Shown here one piece after another: positions 33,900 to 46,757 of a stretch of 64,000 nucleotides of DNA. This stretch comes from Leptobrachium leishanense. Taxonomy: Eukaryota > Chordata > Amphibia > Anura > Megophryidae. Each line of letters opens with the position of its first letter. Positions within the stretch are counted from its first letter, which is position 1. Position numbers and translations under genes: made by a program. The notes under the pieces were generated by a model. The model was not told the DNA's origin and ran no database searches. It saw only the letters and a list, made by a program, of their open reading frames with translations. The stretch lies in the NCBI GenBank assembly GCA_009667805.1, contig CM019064.1, positions 78,676,400-78,740,399 of the forward strand, given 5' to 3'.

Positions 33900-35525
33900 A
33901 GAACCAACATGTCCCTGTGCAGCATGTCGTGCACTGGGGCTGCACTTTCCCAGCGTGTTTCTTACTTTGCCGAGCCATCAGAGGAATGTCTTCAAGCAGC
34001 AGGACCCATCCCAAGTGACAAGGAGGTAAATGATTCTGAACTTCAGAAGACTCTGAAAATTTGATTATGGAATCTTGTAGATTTCACCATTCTGCATAAG
34101 GGGTGCCCAATGTGTGTGCATATGTATGCATGTGTATAAAATATACACAGAATGTATAAAGTCATTAAATTACAGCCACTCTCCTCTAGAATGGGATGGA
34201 GATATTTTATTGACTTGGCCATGATGCTAGATCATCTAAAACTCTTCTATCATAAGTTTACATATCTCCCTTGAGGCACATTTGGTTATTTCCAAAAACC
34301 GCAGCCTGTGTACCTGCAAACGTTTTCTGGGAAATACAATCACAGGTGACACTTTCCCTTCTAAAGCTAAACTTCCTCTTAATTATATTTATTTACCAGG
34401 TGTGTCCGTTTTTGTTCTAGCTGTGTGCCTGCCTTCATTTACATTGGCTTCCTAGTCGCAATGTAAACTGTAAACGAACCACCCTTCCGGTGCGTCTGGC
34501 CAACATGTTAATGAAATTAATGAAAAGAACAGGTAGGGATTGGCGACTCGCAAGTGGAGTTTGTAGCGTGTAGCAAGCATTCTGTCCACTTTTGGCGGCC
34601 AAGACCATCTCCATTCTGGTGCCAACAGTAGAAGGAACTGGATGAAGTGAGAGAACCTATGTATTAAAGATAGTGAGACGTGGCTTTATTTTTCTATATT
34701 TTGTTTTTCTGAAAGGGCAGTTTGCTTTTATGGTTTTCATATGTTTATGTTCTCTTGACGCAACGGCCTGATCCTTGGTTTTATTGCAGGTATAAAGTCG
34801 AAATGTCGTTTTTGCCAATATAAACATGCATAATTGTCTTTTACACTTTTCAGATCAGAAAGGTATTTCACGTTTGGCCAGTTCATTAATCTCAACGTGT
34901 TACTTATGTTCCACTACAGAGACTGTCATTTTTTTCCCCCTTTCCACAGATTATGTGTGATGTTTGGTAATATAAAGCAGGCACTTAACTGATGTAGACA
35001 AACTTTTATCGGTTGGGAAAGGTCATAAATAGATTTGGGTGTCTCCTCCAATGACAGTGATGTAGTGCTCATGAGTTGAACTTGGAAATAACTATTTTTT
35101 TTATGAAGACGTTTGTTCAATCCTTTCACTCCATGATATAAATTAGAATATATAAGAACATTTGTATCAATTTTTAACTCTGTACTTGTCCCCCATGTAT
35201 TTTCTTGCCTTTACACACGTGTACGAGTAGAATACTAATTTGGTTTTAGGGTTTATTTACGCACCTTACACATGAGCCAATGGTCCACTGGTCATACCAT
35301 TGTTTTAATAGTAACCGCTTTGCCAAGGAAATTTCAGGCTCTTTATTTAACTTTATTTTTTTTATTTATTCTTTATACATTATCTCACCATTTACATTTA
35401 CTGTTAGCCACAATATGCAGATTTCACCTAATTTTACTTTAGGGGCTCACCTCTTGATCCACGCTTGTCATCTTTGGCAACATCCAGAAAAGAGACTCCT
35501 CAATGCAGAAGAGTAAATTCTCAAA
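33900..35525. other. Intronic stretch, nothing recognised
   Basis: Unique-looking, AT-rich, no element ends or domain-bearing frames. Confidence 0.4.
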
Positions 35526-35529
35526 CATT

Positions 35530-35713
35530 CAGGGTTATTCAGAGCAAGGTGAAAACCAGGAGAATTGGCAGGAGAAGAGAACAATCTAGACCAAATAGCC
35601 GATTAGGAAAGTGAGATAAATGGGAGAATTTTTCTGGTTTGGCTATTTTGAACCTAGAGTTTTCACTTCTCCAGCCATTCTCCTGAGTTTCACCTTTCTT
35701 TGAATAGACCCTT
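35530..35713. mobile_element. Small MITE (CAGGGTTATTCAGAG ends)
   Basis: Left end CAGGGTTATTCAGAGCAAGG and right end CACCTTTCTTTGAATAGACCCTT are imperfect inverted repeats, related in their outer bases to 10309-11174, 46514-46757 and 54978-55185. The interior is purine-rich then pyrimidine-rich, forming a loose fold-back. Confidence 0.65.
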
Positions 35714-35839
35714 ATATGTCATCTTATATTAAAATATCAGTTTCAATGTAACCCCTTCAGTGCTAAGGACATGTGGGACATGTGTTTGTCTCCTTCCTGC
35801 ACCCTAGGAAGGGAGTATATTTAAAAGGAAACAAAGTAG

Positions 35840-36026
35840 CAAAACAAGAGGACATAGTCTTAGATTAGAGGGGCAAAGGTTTAAAAGTAACATCAGGAAG
35901 CATTATTTTACGGAGAGGGTGGTGGATACATGGAACAGCCTTCCAGTAGAAGTGGTAGAGGCCAAAACAGTGATTGAATTTAAGCAAGCATGGGATAGGC
36001 ATAAGGCTATCCTAAACAAAAGATAA
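35840..36026 (+). pseudogene. LINE reverse transcriptase ORF, C-terminal end
   Basis: An uninterrupted frame reads TRGHSLRLEGQRFKSN, then KHYFTERVVDTWNSLP, VEVVEAKTVIEFKQ and AWDRHKAILNKR followed by TAA. The block VVDxWNSLPxEVVEAxxVxxFK is the conserved C-terminal tail of CR1/L2/Rex-type non-LTR retrotransposon ORF2. The reverse transcriptase proper is missing, as expected for a 5'-truncated LINE copy. A short 3' tail (36027-36107) follows. Confidence 0.88.
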
Positions 36027-36107
36027 ATCCAGGTAAAGTATCCATGTAATTGGGCAGACTAGATGGGCCGAAAGGTTCTTATCTGCCGACATTTTCTATG
36101 TTTCTAA
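36027..36107 (+). mobile_element. LINE 3' tail
   Basis: Follows the ORF stop directly with ATTGGGCAGACTAGATGG, GCCGAAAGGTTCTTATCTGC and CATTTTCTATGTTTCTAA. I recall the same closing words as a common frog dispersed repeat end. Confidence 0.65.
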
Positions 36108-36109
36108 GA

Positions 36110-37005
36110 CAATGTGACGAATTCCTCTGCTTGGATACATTGGACCCTTTCCCTATAAGCATGTAACATGACCTACTGTTTCAAATGGGCACAGCGCCAG
36201 CAGACATAAGTCTGTTTAAAAATAAAAAAGCCTATATTGATTTATATAGGTTATATGGGACTCCTTCTATAGTGAATAAGAGACCCCACTTTGGACAGGG
36301 GAGAGTTTATCCTTTCTAATGAGATGTTACTCCTATAGAATGCAGGAGATTGTAAAAATGACCAACAAACCTGCAGGAGCATTTAACCTACTGTTACATT
36401 GAATCTTGGTGAGGGTTTAATGCAGTCGGAATTTGTTGGTGCTTTAGAAGTACTTGTAATTGTTCCAGCTCCACCACTGCTTCGCCTACTGAGCTTACTC
36501 CAGAATCAGAGGTGCTAAAGCGCCACTTTAACATGAGGGGTCACTTGCTACCATAAGAAGCGATGATCTCCCTATATAAAGGTGAATTCCTGCATCCTAT
36601 CGATGGCAAGGGAGATTTTATTACAATGACATGTGTTATTCCACGGCTTCTATCTCCTACTATGCTGATAATAGAGTGGAATGACCCCACTCCTTTGAAA
36701 GAGATTTCCTCTCTTGATTTTTGGATGTTCACCACAGTAATAGTGATAACCTTTAAGGTTGTTGGTTTTTCGTTTATATATTTTTTTTCTTTAGTTTGGG
36801 GTGGGTGGCGAGATTTGTAGCACTCCTATCACCCTCGGTGAGTACTCAAATACCGTAGGAACCTTTCTTGTATAGAGAGACCTCTTTCTAATGAGGTATC
36901 ATCCTCAGTAGTGACAGTCTCACCCCCTGTAAGTTTCTTGCCCCATCTTCCCGCACTGCCCCCCCATGCATCCGCTATTTCCAATACCCAGCTATTTACA
37001 CTCCC
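36110..37005. other. Intronic stretch, nothing recognised
   Basis: No transposon ends or motifs. The frames at 36541-36820 lie on both strands and lack domains. Confidence 0.4.
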
Positions 37006-37009
37006 TTAG

Positions 37010-37205
37010 TGTGTCACCACTCTCCTCTTAGATTGTGAGTTTTTGAGCAGGATTGTCCCTCCTATTGTTCTGTTTGTGTAACGTGCATGTATTTTAGTTC
37101 CTCTGTCTCAGTCACTGTACAGCGCTATGGCACTTGTTGGCACTTTATAAATACTTGTAACTGTAACTGTCACAAGGAGATCATCTATAAATAAATAAAT
37201 AAATC
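37010..37205 (+). mobile_element. LINE/SINE 3' end with AAAT tail
   Basis: Words TTAGATTGTGAG, TGAGCAGGATTGTCCCTCC, CACTGTACAGCGCTATGG and GTTGGCACTTTATAAATAC, ending in an (AAAT)n tract (37185-37203). This is the sense form of the repeat seen inverted at 33515 and 61620, resembling L2/CR1-type 3' ends. Confidence 0.65.
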
Positions 37206-37536
37206 TGGCAGGCTGTGATACTGGGCAGGGTGTGGGCATGAATGCTTTAATTGCACCCAGCCTCTGGCTACCTTATCCATATAACTCAACAAGGGAATAT
37301 AGTGACAGCAAAGTAGCCCCCCAAATCCTACCTACACAACCATTTGTGCAGGGTTAGCTTGGGATTCCCACAATTGTAGTCTTATAATATTGCAATATTT
37401 TCTAGGGATGCACGATACCACTTTTTTAAGACCGAGTACCGAAACTTTGTTTCAAGTACTCACCGATACCGAGTACCGATACTTTTTTTATGTTATGTGA
37501 CCGCTTTCCAATAAGAACAGACTTCATATAAAAATG

Positions 37537-38222
37537 CCCCCCAGCTCATGGATATGCCCCCCAGCTTTCATGGATTATGCCCCAGCTCTCATGGATATGC
37601 CCCCAGCTCTCACAGATATGTACCCCCAGCTCATGGATATGTCCCCCAGCTCATGGATATGTCCCCCAGCTCATGGATATGTCCCCCAGCTCATGGATAT
37701 GTCCCCCAGCTCATGGATACGGCCCCCAGCTCATGCTGCCCCCAGCTCATGGATACTGCCCCCAGCTCATGGATACGCCCCAGCTCATGGCTTTGCCCCC
37801 CAGCTCATGGCTTTGCCCCCCAGCTCATGGCTTTGCCCCCCAGCTCATGGATATGCCCCCAGCTCATGGATATGCCCCCCAGCTCATGGATACTACCCCA
37901 GCTTATGGATATGCCCCAGCTCACACATGGATTTGCCCCAGCTCATGGATATGCTCCAGCTCATGGATATGCCCCAGCTCACACATGGATATGCCCCAGC
38001 TCATGGATATGCCCCAGCTCATGGATTTGCCCCAGCTCACACATGGATATGCCCCAGCTCATGGATCTGCCCCAGCTCACACATGGATATGCCCCAGCTC
38101 ACACATGGTTATGCCCCAGCTCATGGATTTGCCCCAGCTCATGGATTTGCCCCAGCTCATGGGATATGCCCCAGCTCACACATGGATTTGCCCCAGCTCA
38201 TGGATCTGCCCCAGCTCACCTG
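37537..38222 (-). repeat. 20-bp minisatellite (CAGCTCATGGATATGCCCCC)
   Basis: About 30 units of 18-24 bp. Because the unit length varies around multiples of three, three long frames (up to 314 codons, PSSWICPPAHGYAPQLMDMP-type) stay open; their composition simply follows the repeat and none has a domain. Confidence 0.93.
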
Positions 38223-38244
38223 GCACCTGGAGCTCTCTGCGATA

Positions 38245-38633
38245 ATACTTACCTTCCTGGGCAACGCCGGGAAAGTCTTCGCGCGTGCGCTCGTTGGAAG
38301 GCCCCCAGGCGTGACCACGTGGGACCATGTGATCGCGGCTGGGACCTTCCAACTAGCGCACGCGCGGAAACTTTCCCGGCGTCGCCCAAGAAGGTAAGTA
38401 TCATCTCGGAGAGCTCCAGGTGCCTGTCCGAATGCTCTTTTGGCATTTGGACAGGCCCTGCAGCTGCTCACTGTTCATACTTACCTTCCTGAGCGACGCC
38501 AGGAAAGTTTCTGCGCGTGCGCTCGTTGGAAGGCCCCAGCCGCGATCACCTGGTCACACGTGGTCGCGGCTGGGGGCCTTCCAACGAGCGCACGCACGAA
38601 GACTTTCCCGGTGTCGCCCAGGAAGGTAAGTAT
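38245..38633. repeat. Two palindromic modules with U1-complementary boundaries
   Basis: Module 38245-38401 and module 38477-38633 each start ATACTTACCTT and end AAGGTAAGTAT, with complementary arms containing CGTTGGAAGG...CCTTCCAACGAGCGC around a loop with a CACGTG-like word. A smaller hairpin (TCCGAATGC / GCATTTGGA) lies between them. Confidence 0.88.
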
Positions 38634-38845
38634 GAACGCCGTGAGCAGCTGCAGGGTCTGTCCGAATGCCGATAGAGCATTCGGACAGCCGACCCAGCCC
38701 CTCGGATGCCGGTAAGCCGGCTCAATGCTGGCTTCCGTTATCGGGGAAAATATCGGGGGTACTGCACGGGTACCAAGTACTCCTGCAGTACCCGGTATCG
38801 GCACCGATATCGATACTAGTATCGGTGCAACCCTAATATTTTCAT

Positions 38846-38870
38846 ATATATATATATATATATATTATAT
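38846..38870. repeat. (TA)n microsatellite between two transposons
   Basis: Alternating TA between the hAT duplication at 38836-38843 and the Tc1 end at 38876. Confidence 0.92.
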
Positions 38871-38875
38871 AATCA

Positions 38876-40488
<1,613 letters not shown>

Positions 40489-40792
40489 TATATATCTATT
40501 GCCCACACAAGTAAAGGGGCACTCTCCCCATCCTGACCATTTTATTATTTTAAAGCGGTCAGGATGTGAGGAGCGCACCTCACCTGGCCCAATCTGCTCA
40601 TTCGTGCGCAGTTCCAGTCTATCGTTCTCTGCAGGTGATACGGAACTTGCATATGTAAAGTATGCAAGTCCATAGCAGTTTGTGGATCCTACTCTGTGCA
40701 AATTGCGTAGTAAAGCATGAGGGACTTCCAGTTTTGGAGTCACTGAGCTGAAGAGGAGAAACTACACGCAGTGCGGGACAATTGGTGAGTAA

Positions 40793-41275
40793 GGCTGGCC
40801 ATCCATTGGGTCCATAGTCAGACAACAGACTTAGTTGTCCGCCTACAGACAACGCCATTGGCCGCTCCGGGTCTTCCACTGGAAGCATCTGTGGACGACC
40901 CAGGTCGGCCAATAGACAGGCTGCTGAATGGGGGGAGGCCGTTGTGGGGAGAGGAAAACCCTTTCCTTGGTGGTGAAATGGGGAGGGGGGTTCAGCACCT
41001 AGGAGAGCCCTGTCCAGCGCAGTCGATGGTGAAAAAAAAATAAGAAAAAACCTTACCGAAGGCTGCAGGGGAGGATAAACCCCCTGTCCCTGGTGCTGAA
41101 ATGGCTTCCATGCTCTCAGCACCAAGGACAGCAAAGCTGAACACAGCAAAAAATCGTCTGAAATCTTCAGCTGGATGTCGGATGCAGTGGAAAAGGACTG
41201 ATTCACTTGCATGTTGTAGGATCAGTCGGACGACTCGCACCATCGCACAAATATGGACCCAGTGAGCAGAGGCTG
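40793..41275. mobile_element. MITE (GGCTGGCCATCC), related to 63653-64000
   Basis: Left end GGCTGGCCATCCATTGGGTCC preceded by TAA; the inverse word TATGGACCCAGTG and GGCTG lie at the right followed by TTA. The left 60 bp match 63653 onward (TTGGGTCCATAGTC, GTCCGCCTACRGACAAC). The interior forms fold-backs around CAGCACCAAGGACAGC. The right limit is approximate. Confidence 0.6.
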
Positions 41276-41412
41276 TTAGCATGATCTCCCCAATTATTTA
41301 AGGGCAAAAAAGGATCTTTATTTTTAAGAGTAGCCCCGTAATTACTTGTGATTTCAACCTTGATTCTAGGGGTTTGTGAATTCAGATACTAGAAGCCGAA
41401 AACAGAATATCG

Positions 41413-41502
41413 TTTAAATGACAAAAGATAAAATGTTACACTCTGCCAAAAGCACATAAGACAAATACCAGTGCTCAGAATAAAATGGGACTTAAAATAC
41501 AA
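41413..41502. repeat. Dispersed repeat fragment, paired with 2211-2320
   Basis: Shares ATAAAATGTTACAC-type words and the ending AATAAAATGGGACTTAAA with 2211-2320. Confidence 0.5.
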
Positions 41503-42137
41503 AGCCTACACTTACAAATATCACCGGTAATCTAAGGCCAGTGGGAACCTATTGATAAATCCATATTATATATACTTCTAGCAAAATCAGCCCACATCAG
41601 CTCTGACCACATGATCCGTTTATGATACACCATTTATTGAAATGACTGATTTTGATTTCTCTTTTTAACCCAGAGGTGGAATTTATGGAAGACCATAGAT
41701 CCTTATCTGTTTTTACTGCGTAGTCCTGGCTGTCTCCACAGCAGGAGTTGTGGTGTTAAAGTCACACAGCATCAGCAGTGCTCTTCTTCTCCAAAATTAT
41801 CCCTGAACAGACAAAAAGGATTTAAAACAATAAGGGTAACCTTTGCAACAATGGTCCAGCATCATGCACCCTGTGCGCCACAAGGACTACCAGGAGATCA
41901 CAGCAGCAACAGTGTGATCTCCTAGAAGCACGATGTGCTTATGAATCCGAATCCAAAGGATGGAAATTCCAATTTGCTGTTCTCCATAATACATGAAGAG
42001 ATGGGGAGGGCTTCAGGCCCCTTATTTAAAAGCATATCTTTCTTTTTTTTAAACGGGTGACCCAGTGTTTGTCCAGCTGCCAGGTCATTACCATAATAAT
42101 GACAAATGGATTACAAAACTAGACCTACTATCGGTTT
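41503..42137. other. Intronic stretch, nothing recognised
   Basis: Unique-looking sequence with no transposon termini and no domain-bearing frame. Confidence 0.4.
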
Positions 42138-42463
42138 TAGGGATGTGCATGGCTGAAAAATTTGTTTTGTTTAGTTTCGTTTCGTTACGTTTTTAAATAA
42201 TTTTGTTTTCGGAATTTCGTAATTAATTTCGTTTCGGATTGATTTGAAATTTGATAGTTAATTTCAAATTCGATAGTTGATATCCATTATTAAAACTTTT
42301 ATTTTATGATGATGACACCGTGTAAAACTAAATAAATTTGTTACAATACGAATTCGAAACGAAACGGTATATATCGATTTGTTTTTCGGAAGTACTTCCG
42401 AAATACGATTTATCAAATTTCGTTCCAAATTCTGAATTTTTCCGACATGAATGCACATCTCTA
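42138..42463. mobile_element. AT-rich hAT-like MITE (TAGGGATGTGCATG)
   Basis: Left end TAGGGATGTGCATG, right end ATGCACATCTCTA; the interior is dominated by TTTCGTTTCG and its complement CGAAACGAAA, giving a long fold-back. The flanking octamers do not match, so hAT assignment rests on terminus similarity only. Confidence 0.6.
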
Positions 42464-43458
42464 GTTTCTATGAATCTTGTAGTAATATATCAAACGACCC
42501 CTTATTTGAAAGTGGCGTTTCCCAGCCTTTCAAAGAGGGGTAATCTTTATCATATAGCTGTTAAGTGACCATTGCCTCCGCAACAGCCAATACATTTTAT
42601 AATATTTTTATGTTGAGGCTCACATCTGAGACTGTAGCTAGACTGCTAATGCCCCCTATCATTTCAATTGGTGAATCGCTCTGTCATTTAACTATCCTAG
42701 GTCCATTGGAGTTTTCAAAATAACACCGTTAGTAAATGTAGTCTGATAGAAGCAATATACCTATTATCTGACTCTGAGGCATTACTCCTGGTTTACTCAG
42801 CATATTACAGGCATGGCCTTCTACTTTTCCTGCTTACAGTACAGGGTGGGAGTTTCTGCTGTTCTCTGTAGGAGAGAGGAATATGGATCGATAGAAGGTT
42901 ACAGAGTTGAGAACGGGGAAGACCGAAACGTCAGCTGTAAAACGAAAGATATTTACCCACTTCTCTAGTTTTCAGATGAAAAGTTAATACTTGTCATACA
43001 AAAATATCTGGTAACAGTCATTTTTATCATCAATTATTATATTTTCGAGACCTGTTGCCTTGAGATTGGATTTGCTGGACTTGGGCCCAAATTATTGACT
43101 GATCCTCATCATACAAACATCTGATTTTATGTGGAGCGCCTCTTGGTCATTGTTACCCCTTTTAAAATAATAATCTTCTGTTGAGCAGTTAAATAATTTA
43201 TTTGCAGACTTCCTTCCTGTTCGCGGGTTCAGGCAAGGGAGACGCAGGTGTAGAGTAGTGGTAGCTGAACCAAAACAATCTTGCATCCGGCATGTACAAG
43301 AAATTAACAGAAAAATCTGAAATCCTTTTTTTAACGTTTAAAAAAATTCAACCTCTATTGATGCCCCCTGTGTGTGCCCACACATCAAACCAATCCTTGA
43401 CCTATAGCAAGTATCATGGCATCAGAAAAAATGTTCTTGCGCTTCTTCGGGTATGTTA
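42464..43458. other. Intronic stretch, nothing classified
   Basis: A word GGGGAAGACCGAAACGTCAGC near 42914 resembles the GAAACG part of Penelope terminal motifs but has no partner. Otherwise unremarkable. Confidence 0.35.
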
Positions 43459-43460
43459 TA

Positions 43461-44011
43461 CCTGTAGATACTCGAGTATACCGCTAGATTTTGGTGACAA
43501 AAATGTACCTTAAAATTAGAGGGTCGCGTTATATTCGAGACATCTGCATCGCGTGTAAAATAATAATAAAAAAAAGACTTGCTCGGGATCCCAAGTATCC
43601 CAAAAGTTCCGGTAGTCTCGCTGAAGTGAATGAGGGCTCCCTGATGCTTGCAAACTCTTCAGGAACTCCTGGATTTGGGAGAGGTGGGATCCATCACGGC
43701 CAGAGGGCACGCTCGGTTTAAGCCAATCATTCACCTCGCTTGCCTCCGCCGACCATCTAACGGCTAGTAAAGAAGACGGGTGGCCGGCGGCTTCATACTT
43801 AATAACAACTGCAATCATTCTAGAGCAGAGCACCCTGGCCTGAGGGGGAGCCTGACTGTGTTAAGAGAACCTGGAAGGATTTTAATGGTTTCCGGTACTG
43901 TATAATTTTGCTCCTCGCGTTATATTTGAGTCTTGAGTATTCCCTCATTTCCATAAGAAGTCTCTATCCATCGCGTTATATTCGGATCACATTATACTCG
44001 AGTATCTACGG
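43461..44011. mobile_element. Tc1/mariner MITE, 551 bp (GTAGATACTCGAGTATA ends)
   Basis: Ends CCTGTAGATACTCGAGTAT and ATACTCGAGTATCTACGG are inverted repeats flanked by TA (43459-43460, 44012-44013). Repeated inner words TCGCGTTATATTCGAG near both ends extend the terminal repeats. Termini of this type occur in Tigger-related vertebrate MITEs. No transposase. Confidence 0.82.
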
Positions 44012-44013
44012 TA

Positions 44014-44460
44014 CCTACTGCAGATGCCCCAGCTTCTTGATTTATTGGATTTATATCTTCCACCCAACTATCCCAGACAATGCAGAACAATTTATCTAAA
44101 CTTTTTTTAATTATTATCATTTTTTTTTATCTATGCTGACTGGGGATTTTCAAGCAAAATCCTTAATATAAAAAAGTTTAGTGTTTTTTTTTTTGTCCCC
44201 TCCATATTTGATGCATATTCTGGTGTAATCAGAAAGTGGTGTAGAAAGGCAACATGGTATAAAATTTTAGGGGAAAATGTTAGTTGAAAAGTTAGAATAC
44301 AATTTTTTATTCTTTAAGCTTGAGCTTTTTAGCCAAAATGAGAAATTACTTTACTACTTTATAGACGATCACTATAATATCCATTGTGCATTGAAGAAAG
44401 GTGCCAGACTCCAATATGGCCAATTAAACATTGTGGCAATATTCAAACGTGGGTGCTAAC
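44014..44460. other. Intronic stretch, nothing recognised
   Basis: AT-rich sequence with T-runs; near 44280-44460 words such as GGCCAATTAAACATTGTGG might belong to an old mariner copy but no ends are visible. Confidence 0.35.
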
Positions 44461-44463
44461 TTA

Positions 44464-44826
44464 GGCCCGGGTGCACACTAGCGTTTTCTTCTGCGCACTA
44501 GCGTGCGGTCTGACGCTCTTTATGACGTGTGTTGTAGTATATAATTACACGGATAGAGAAGAACACACGTAGTACGCGCGCTTCGCTGAAGACGTTCGTC
44601 ATGGAGACACCAAGACTGTTGCGCTAGGATTGACGCCACGTTGGCCGCTGAATGTCAAATGTCAAAAGCCCAGCTTTTTTTTTTCTTCATTCAACTCAAA
44701 TTCAGTTCTTACGACGTGCGTCAAAATTAACGCATCGTCTGGCATCTACCAATCTCTTCTGTCATAAAGTGCGTCCTTTTTAACGCATGCTAGTGCGCAG
44801 AAGAAAACGCTATTGTGCACCCGGCC
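44464..44826. mobile_element. Harbinger-like MITE (GGCCCGGGTGCACAC)
   Basis: Ends GGCCCGGGTGCACACTAGCG and GCTATTGTGCACCCGGCC, flanked by TTA on both sides (44461-44463, 44827-44829). The interior repeats GCGCACTAGCG, GACGT and AACGC words, again CG-rich. No coding capacity. Confidence 0.85.
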
Positions 44827-44828
44827 TT

Positions 44829-44895
44829 AACCAGAGCGGTTGTAAACTTACCAGAGCCATTATATGGAGTTGTTAAGTTTACAACAGCTCTGGAT
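44829..44895. mobile_element. Small fold-back MITE, paired with 9428-9495
   Basis: AACCAGAGCGGTTGTAAACT and AGTTTACAACAGCTCTGG fold back with a 25-bp loop. It shares its first base with the end of the adjacent Harbinger-like element's duplication. Confidence 0.65.
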
Positions 44896-45065
44896 AAGTT
44901 GGCACAAACTATGGAATAGTGCACTAGGTGGAAAATAAGAAAACCGTCCATTTAAGAAAGAATGTTGGAACACAAGAGCAAGAACAATTTACCGGAGGGA
45001 GTAGAGAATGGATTGCCAGGCATGGGATCAGTTTAGATAAATTTACAAGAGAAGCTAGAGTGTAA

Positions 45066-45790
45066 GGGCTCGATTAAATACTTAGCGCAAATGTTAACAT
45101 GTGCGCAAAAACGCATTAACGCGAGGGGGAAAACCCTTTGCGCAGAACGTCATATTACAATGTCCGTGCAAAAAATGCACGTTAACGTCTACTGCTGGTG
45201 AACCTGCGCGAACCCTTTGCGAGCGTAATGTACTTTGCGCGTCCTATACTTAACATCGTGAGCGCAAATGCGTTTGCGCACTGGTATGCGGATGGTATTA
45301 CAATCTATGCGCAAATTTTAACAGACAACGTTTGCGCACATAATTTTAACATCTTTGAAAAGCTGGTGTTAACGGCAAATCTGAACGTTTTGGCCGAAAC
45401 CAAATACACCAGCCCCCCAAAAAATACAGCAAAGTATAGTTACACATTCTACGCATACCCAAACAATAAAATTGAGAGGTCGTGCGTGTTTTTATTATTG
45501 CTGCAGCATATATACTGACAGACGCAAAAACTTAACGGGAGACAATTGTGGTTCTTAATTCTGATTGGCTGAATCGTGTGAAAAAAAACGTCTGCCCACC
45601 GATTTCTGTGTGCAGCGTTAATGCGCCCGCGTTTTTGCGTGTTTTTTTTTACTCACGTTATTTTTTGACGGATGAAAAAATGCGCTCGGAGTTTAATACC
45701 AGCGTTAATTTATGCACGTTAACGTTTAATGCTGCACGTAAAAAAATAGCGCTGCGTGTGCGTTTTTGCGCGAAGCAGTTAATAGAGCCC
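45066..45790 (+). mobile_element. MITE family GGGCTCTATTAAC, copy 2 (725 bp)
   Basis: Ends GGGCTCGATTAA and TTAATAGAGCCC with TAA on both sides (45063-45065, 45791-45793). Collinear with 4696-5413 in the same orientation, with scattered substitutions that often affect CG dinucleotides. Confidence 0.85.
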
Positions 45791-45793
45791 TAA

Positions 45794-46504
45794 GGGTCTA
45801 GAGTGGCCAGGGAATGAAGCGGCCTGTCAAAATGTTACTTCTATGAGGAGGAGATACGGAGGTTATTCAGGACGGCATTGAGGTGAATTTTGATGGATTG
45901 CGGATCTAGGCATGTCAGAGAGAAAGGTATGACAGTCCATAGAAATGTGCCACCTTTTAGAGGTTTTGTCGATTAGCGGTGCCCATGTAATCAGCAGACA
46001 GATGGAGGTGAGTCTTTGAGAAGGAAGGATGAGAGATGAAGAGCTGCAGAGAGTTATTGAGATCAATGACTGTAAATGTTGGTGTCATGTAGTGGGTTCT
46101 GAACTTTAGAGCAATCCAGGCCATTAAACTAGGGATATTGCATTGATTGTGACGGTCCTTAGTATAAACAATCGCTTGATGAGATATCCCAATCCATGAA
46201 TTATTTTTGGTCCCATCCCAGATGCTAGCATTGCTCACTTGATGAGATATTCATTACTGCGCCTCATGTTGGATAAAGCCCCTGACACCACAATCTCTAT
46301 GGTCTGTTGGCCTTGATTTCCTTCTTTGTCTGTGCACTGACAATAAGTGACTTGCTACGGAGAGCAGCAGGAGCTCCTGTTGACCGGCTCTGTTTCTGTC
46401 ACCAGTCTAAGTGCCAGCAGTTTCTTTTGACCAGAATGAGACCGATCATTGATAAGAATTTTATTACTTATGTTGTGAAAACCAATCAGCTAAAAAATAT
46501 ATGT
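45794..46504. other. Intronic stretch with an unidentified minus-strand coding-like remnant
   Basis: Overlapping minus-strand frames at 45957-46238 and 45863-46066 give ordinary-looking residues (for example SNASIWDGTKNNSWIG) rather than low-complexity sequence. They could be one frameshifted remnant, perhaps of a retroelement. I recognise no domain. Confidence 0.3.
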
Positions 46505-46510
46505 CCGGGT

Positions 46511-46757
46511 TATTCAAAGAGCAGCGGTGTTTGCCGAAGTTGCAAGAACTGGTGAAAAGAAACATTTTGGCGTTTCACGAAAGAAAAATCCAAACAGAAG
46601 AAGTTTCACGGTGAAGCAGCTTGGATGCTCAGTGAAACTTCTCCTACCCCTTTTGGAATTCCCCTTTGGGAAACACCGGCGTTTCTCGCCGCTGCAACGA
46701 CGACGATTTTCGTTGGTGTTTCCCACTTTGGCAAACATCCGCGCTCTTTGAAAAATG
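46511..46757. mobile_element. Palindromic MITE (GGTTATTCAAAGAGC), about 250 bp
   Basis: GGGTTATTCAAAGAGCAGCGG with GTTTGCCGAAG at the left is mirrored by CTTTGGCAAACATCCGCGCTCTTTGAAAAATGCC at the right; the inner words TGAAGCAGCTTGG and GAAACTTCTCC also pair with the opposite half. Outer ends are related to 10309-11174 and 35530-35713. Confidence 0.75.

Larger units (their letters stand above)
37403..38835 (-). mobile_element. hAT family TAGGGWTGCACCGATAC, copy 2 (1433 bp)
   Basis: Begins TAGGGATGCACGATACC, ends GTATCGGTGCAACCCTA, flanked by an exact 8-bp duplication ATATTTTC (37395-37402, 38836-38843). Inverted relative to copy 1. Contains the longest minisatellite (37537-38222) and two palindromic modules (38245-38401, 38477-38633). 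No transposase. The size difference from copies 1 and 3 comes mostly from the array and from module number. Confidence 0.93.

Noticed and set aside
37534..38492. Long plus-strand frames of 222-314 codons with PSSWICPPAHGYAP-type repeats
   Set aside because: They are translations of the 20-bp minisatellite, open in several phases at once, without domains.
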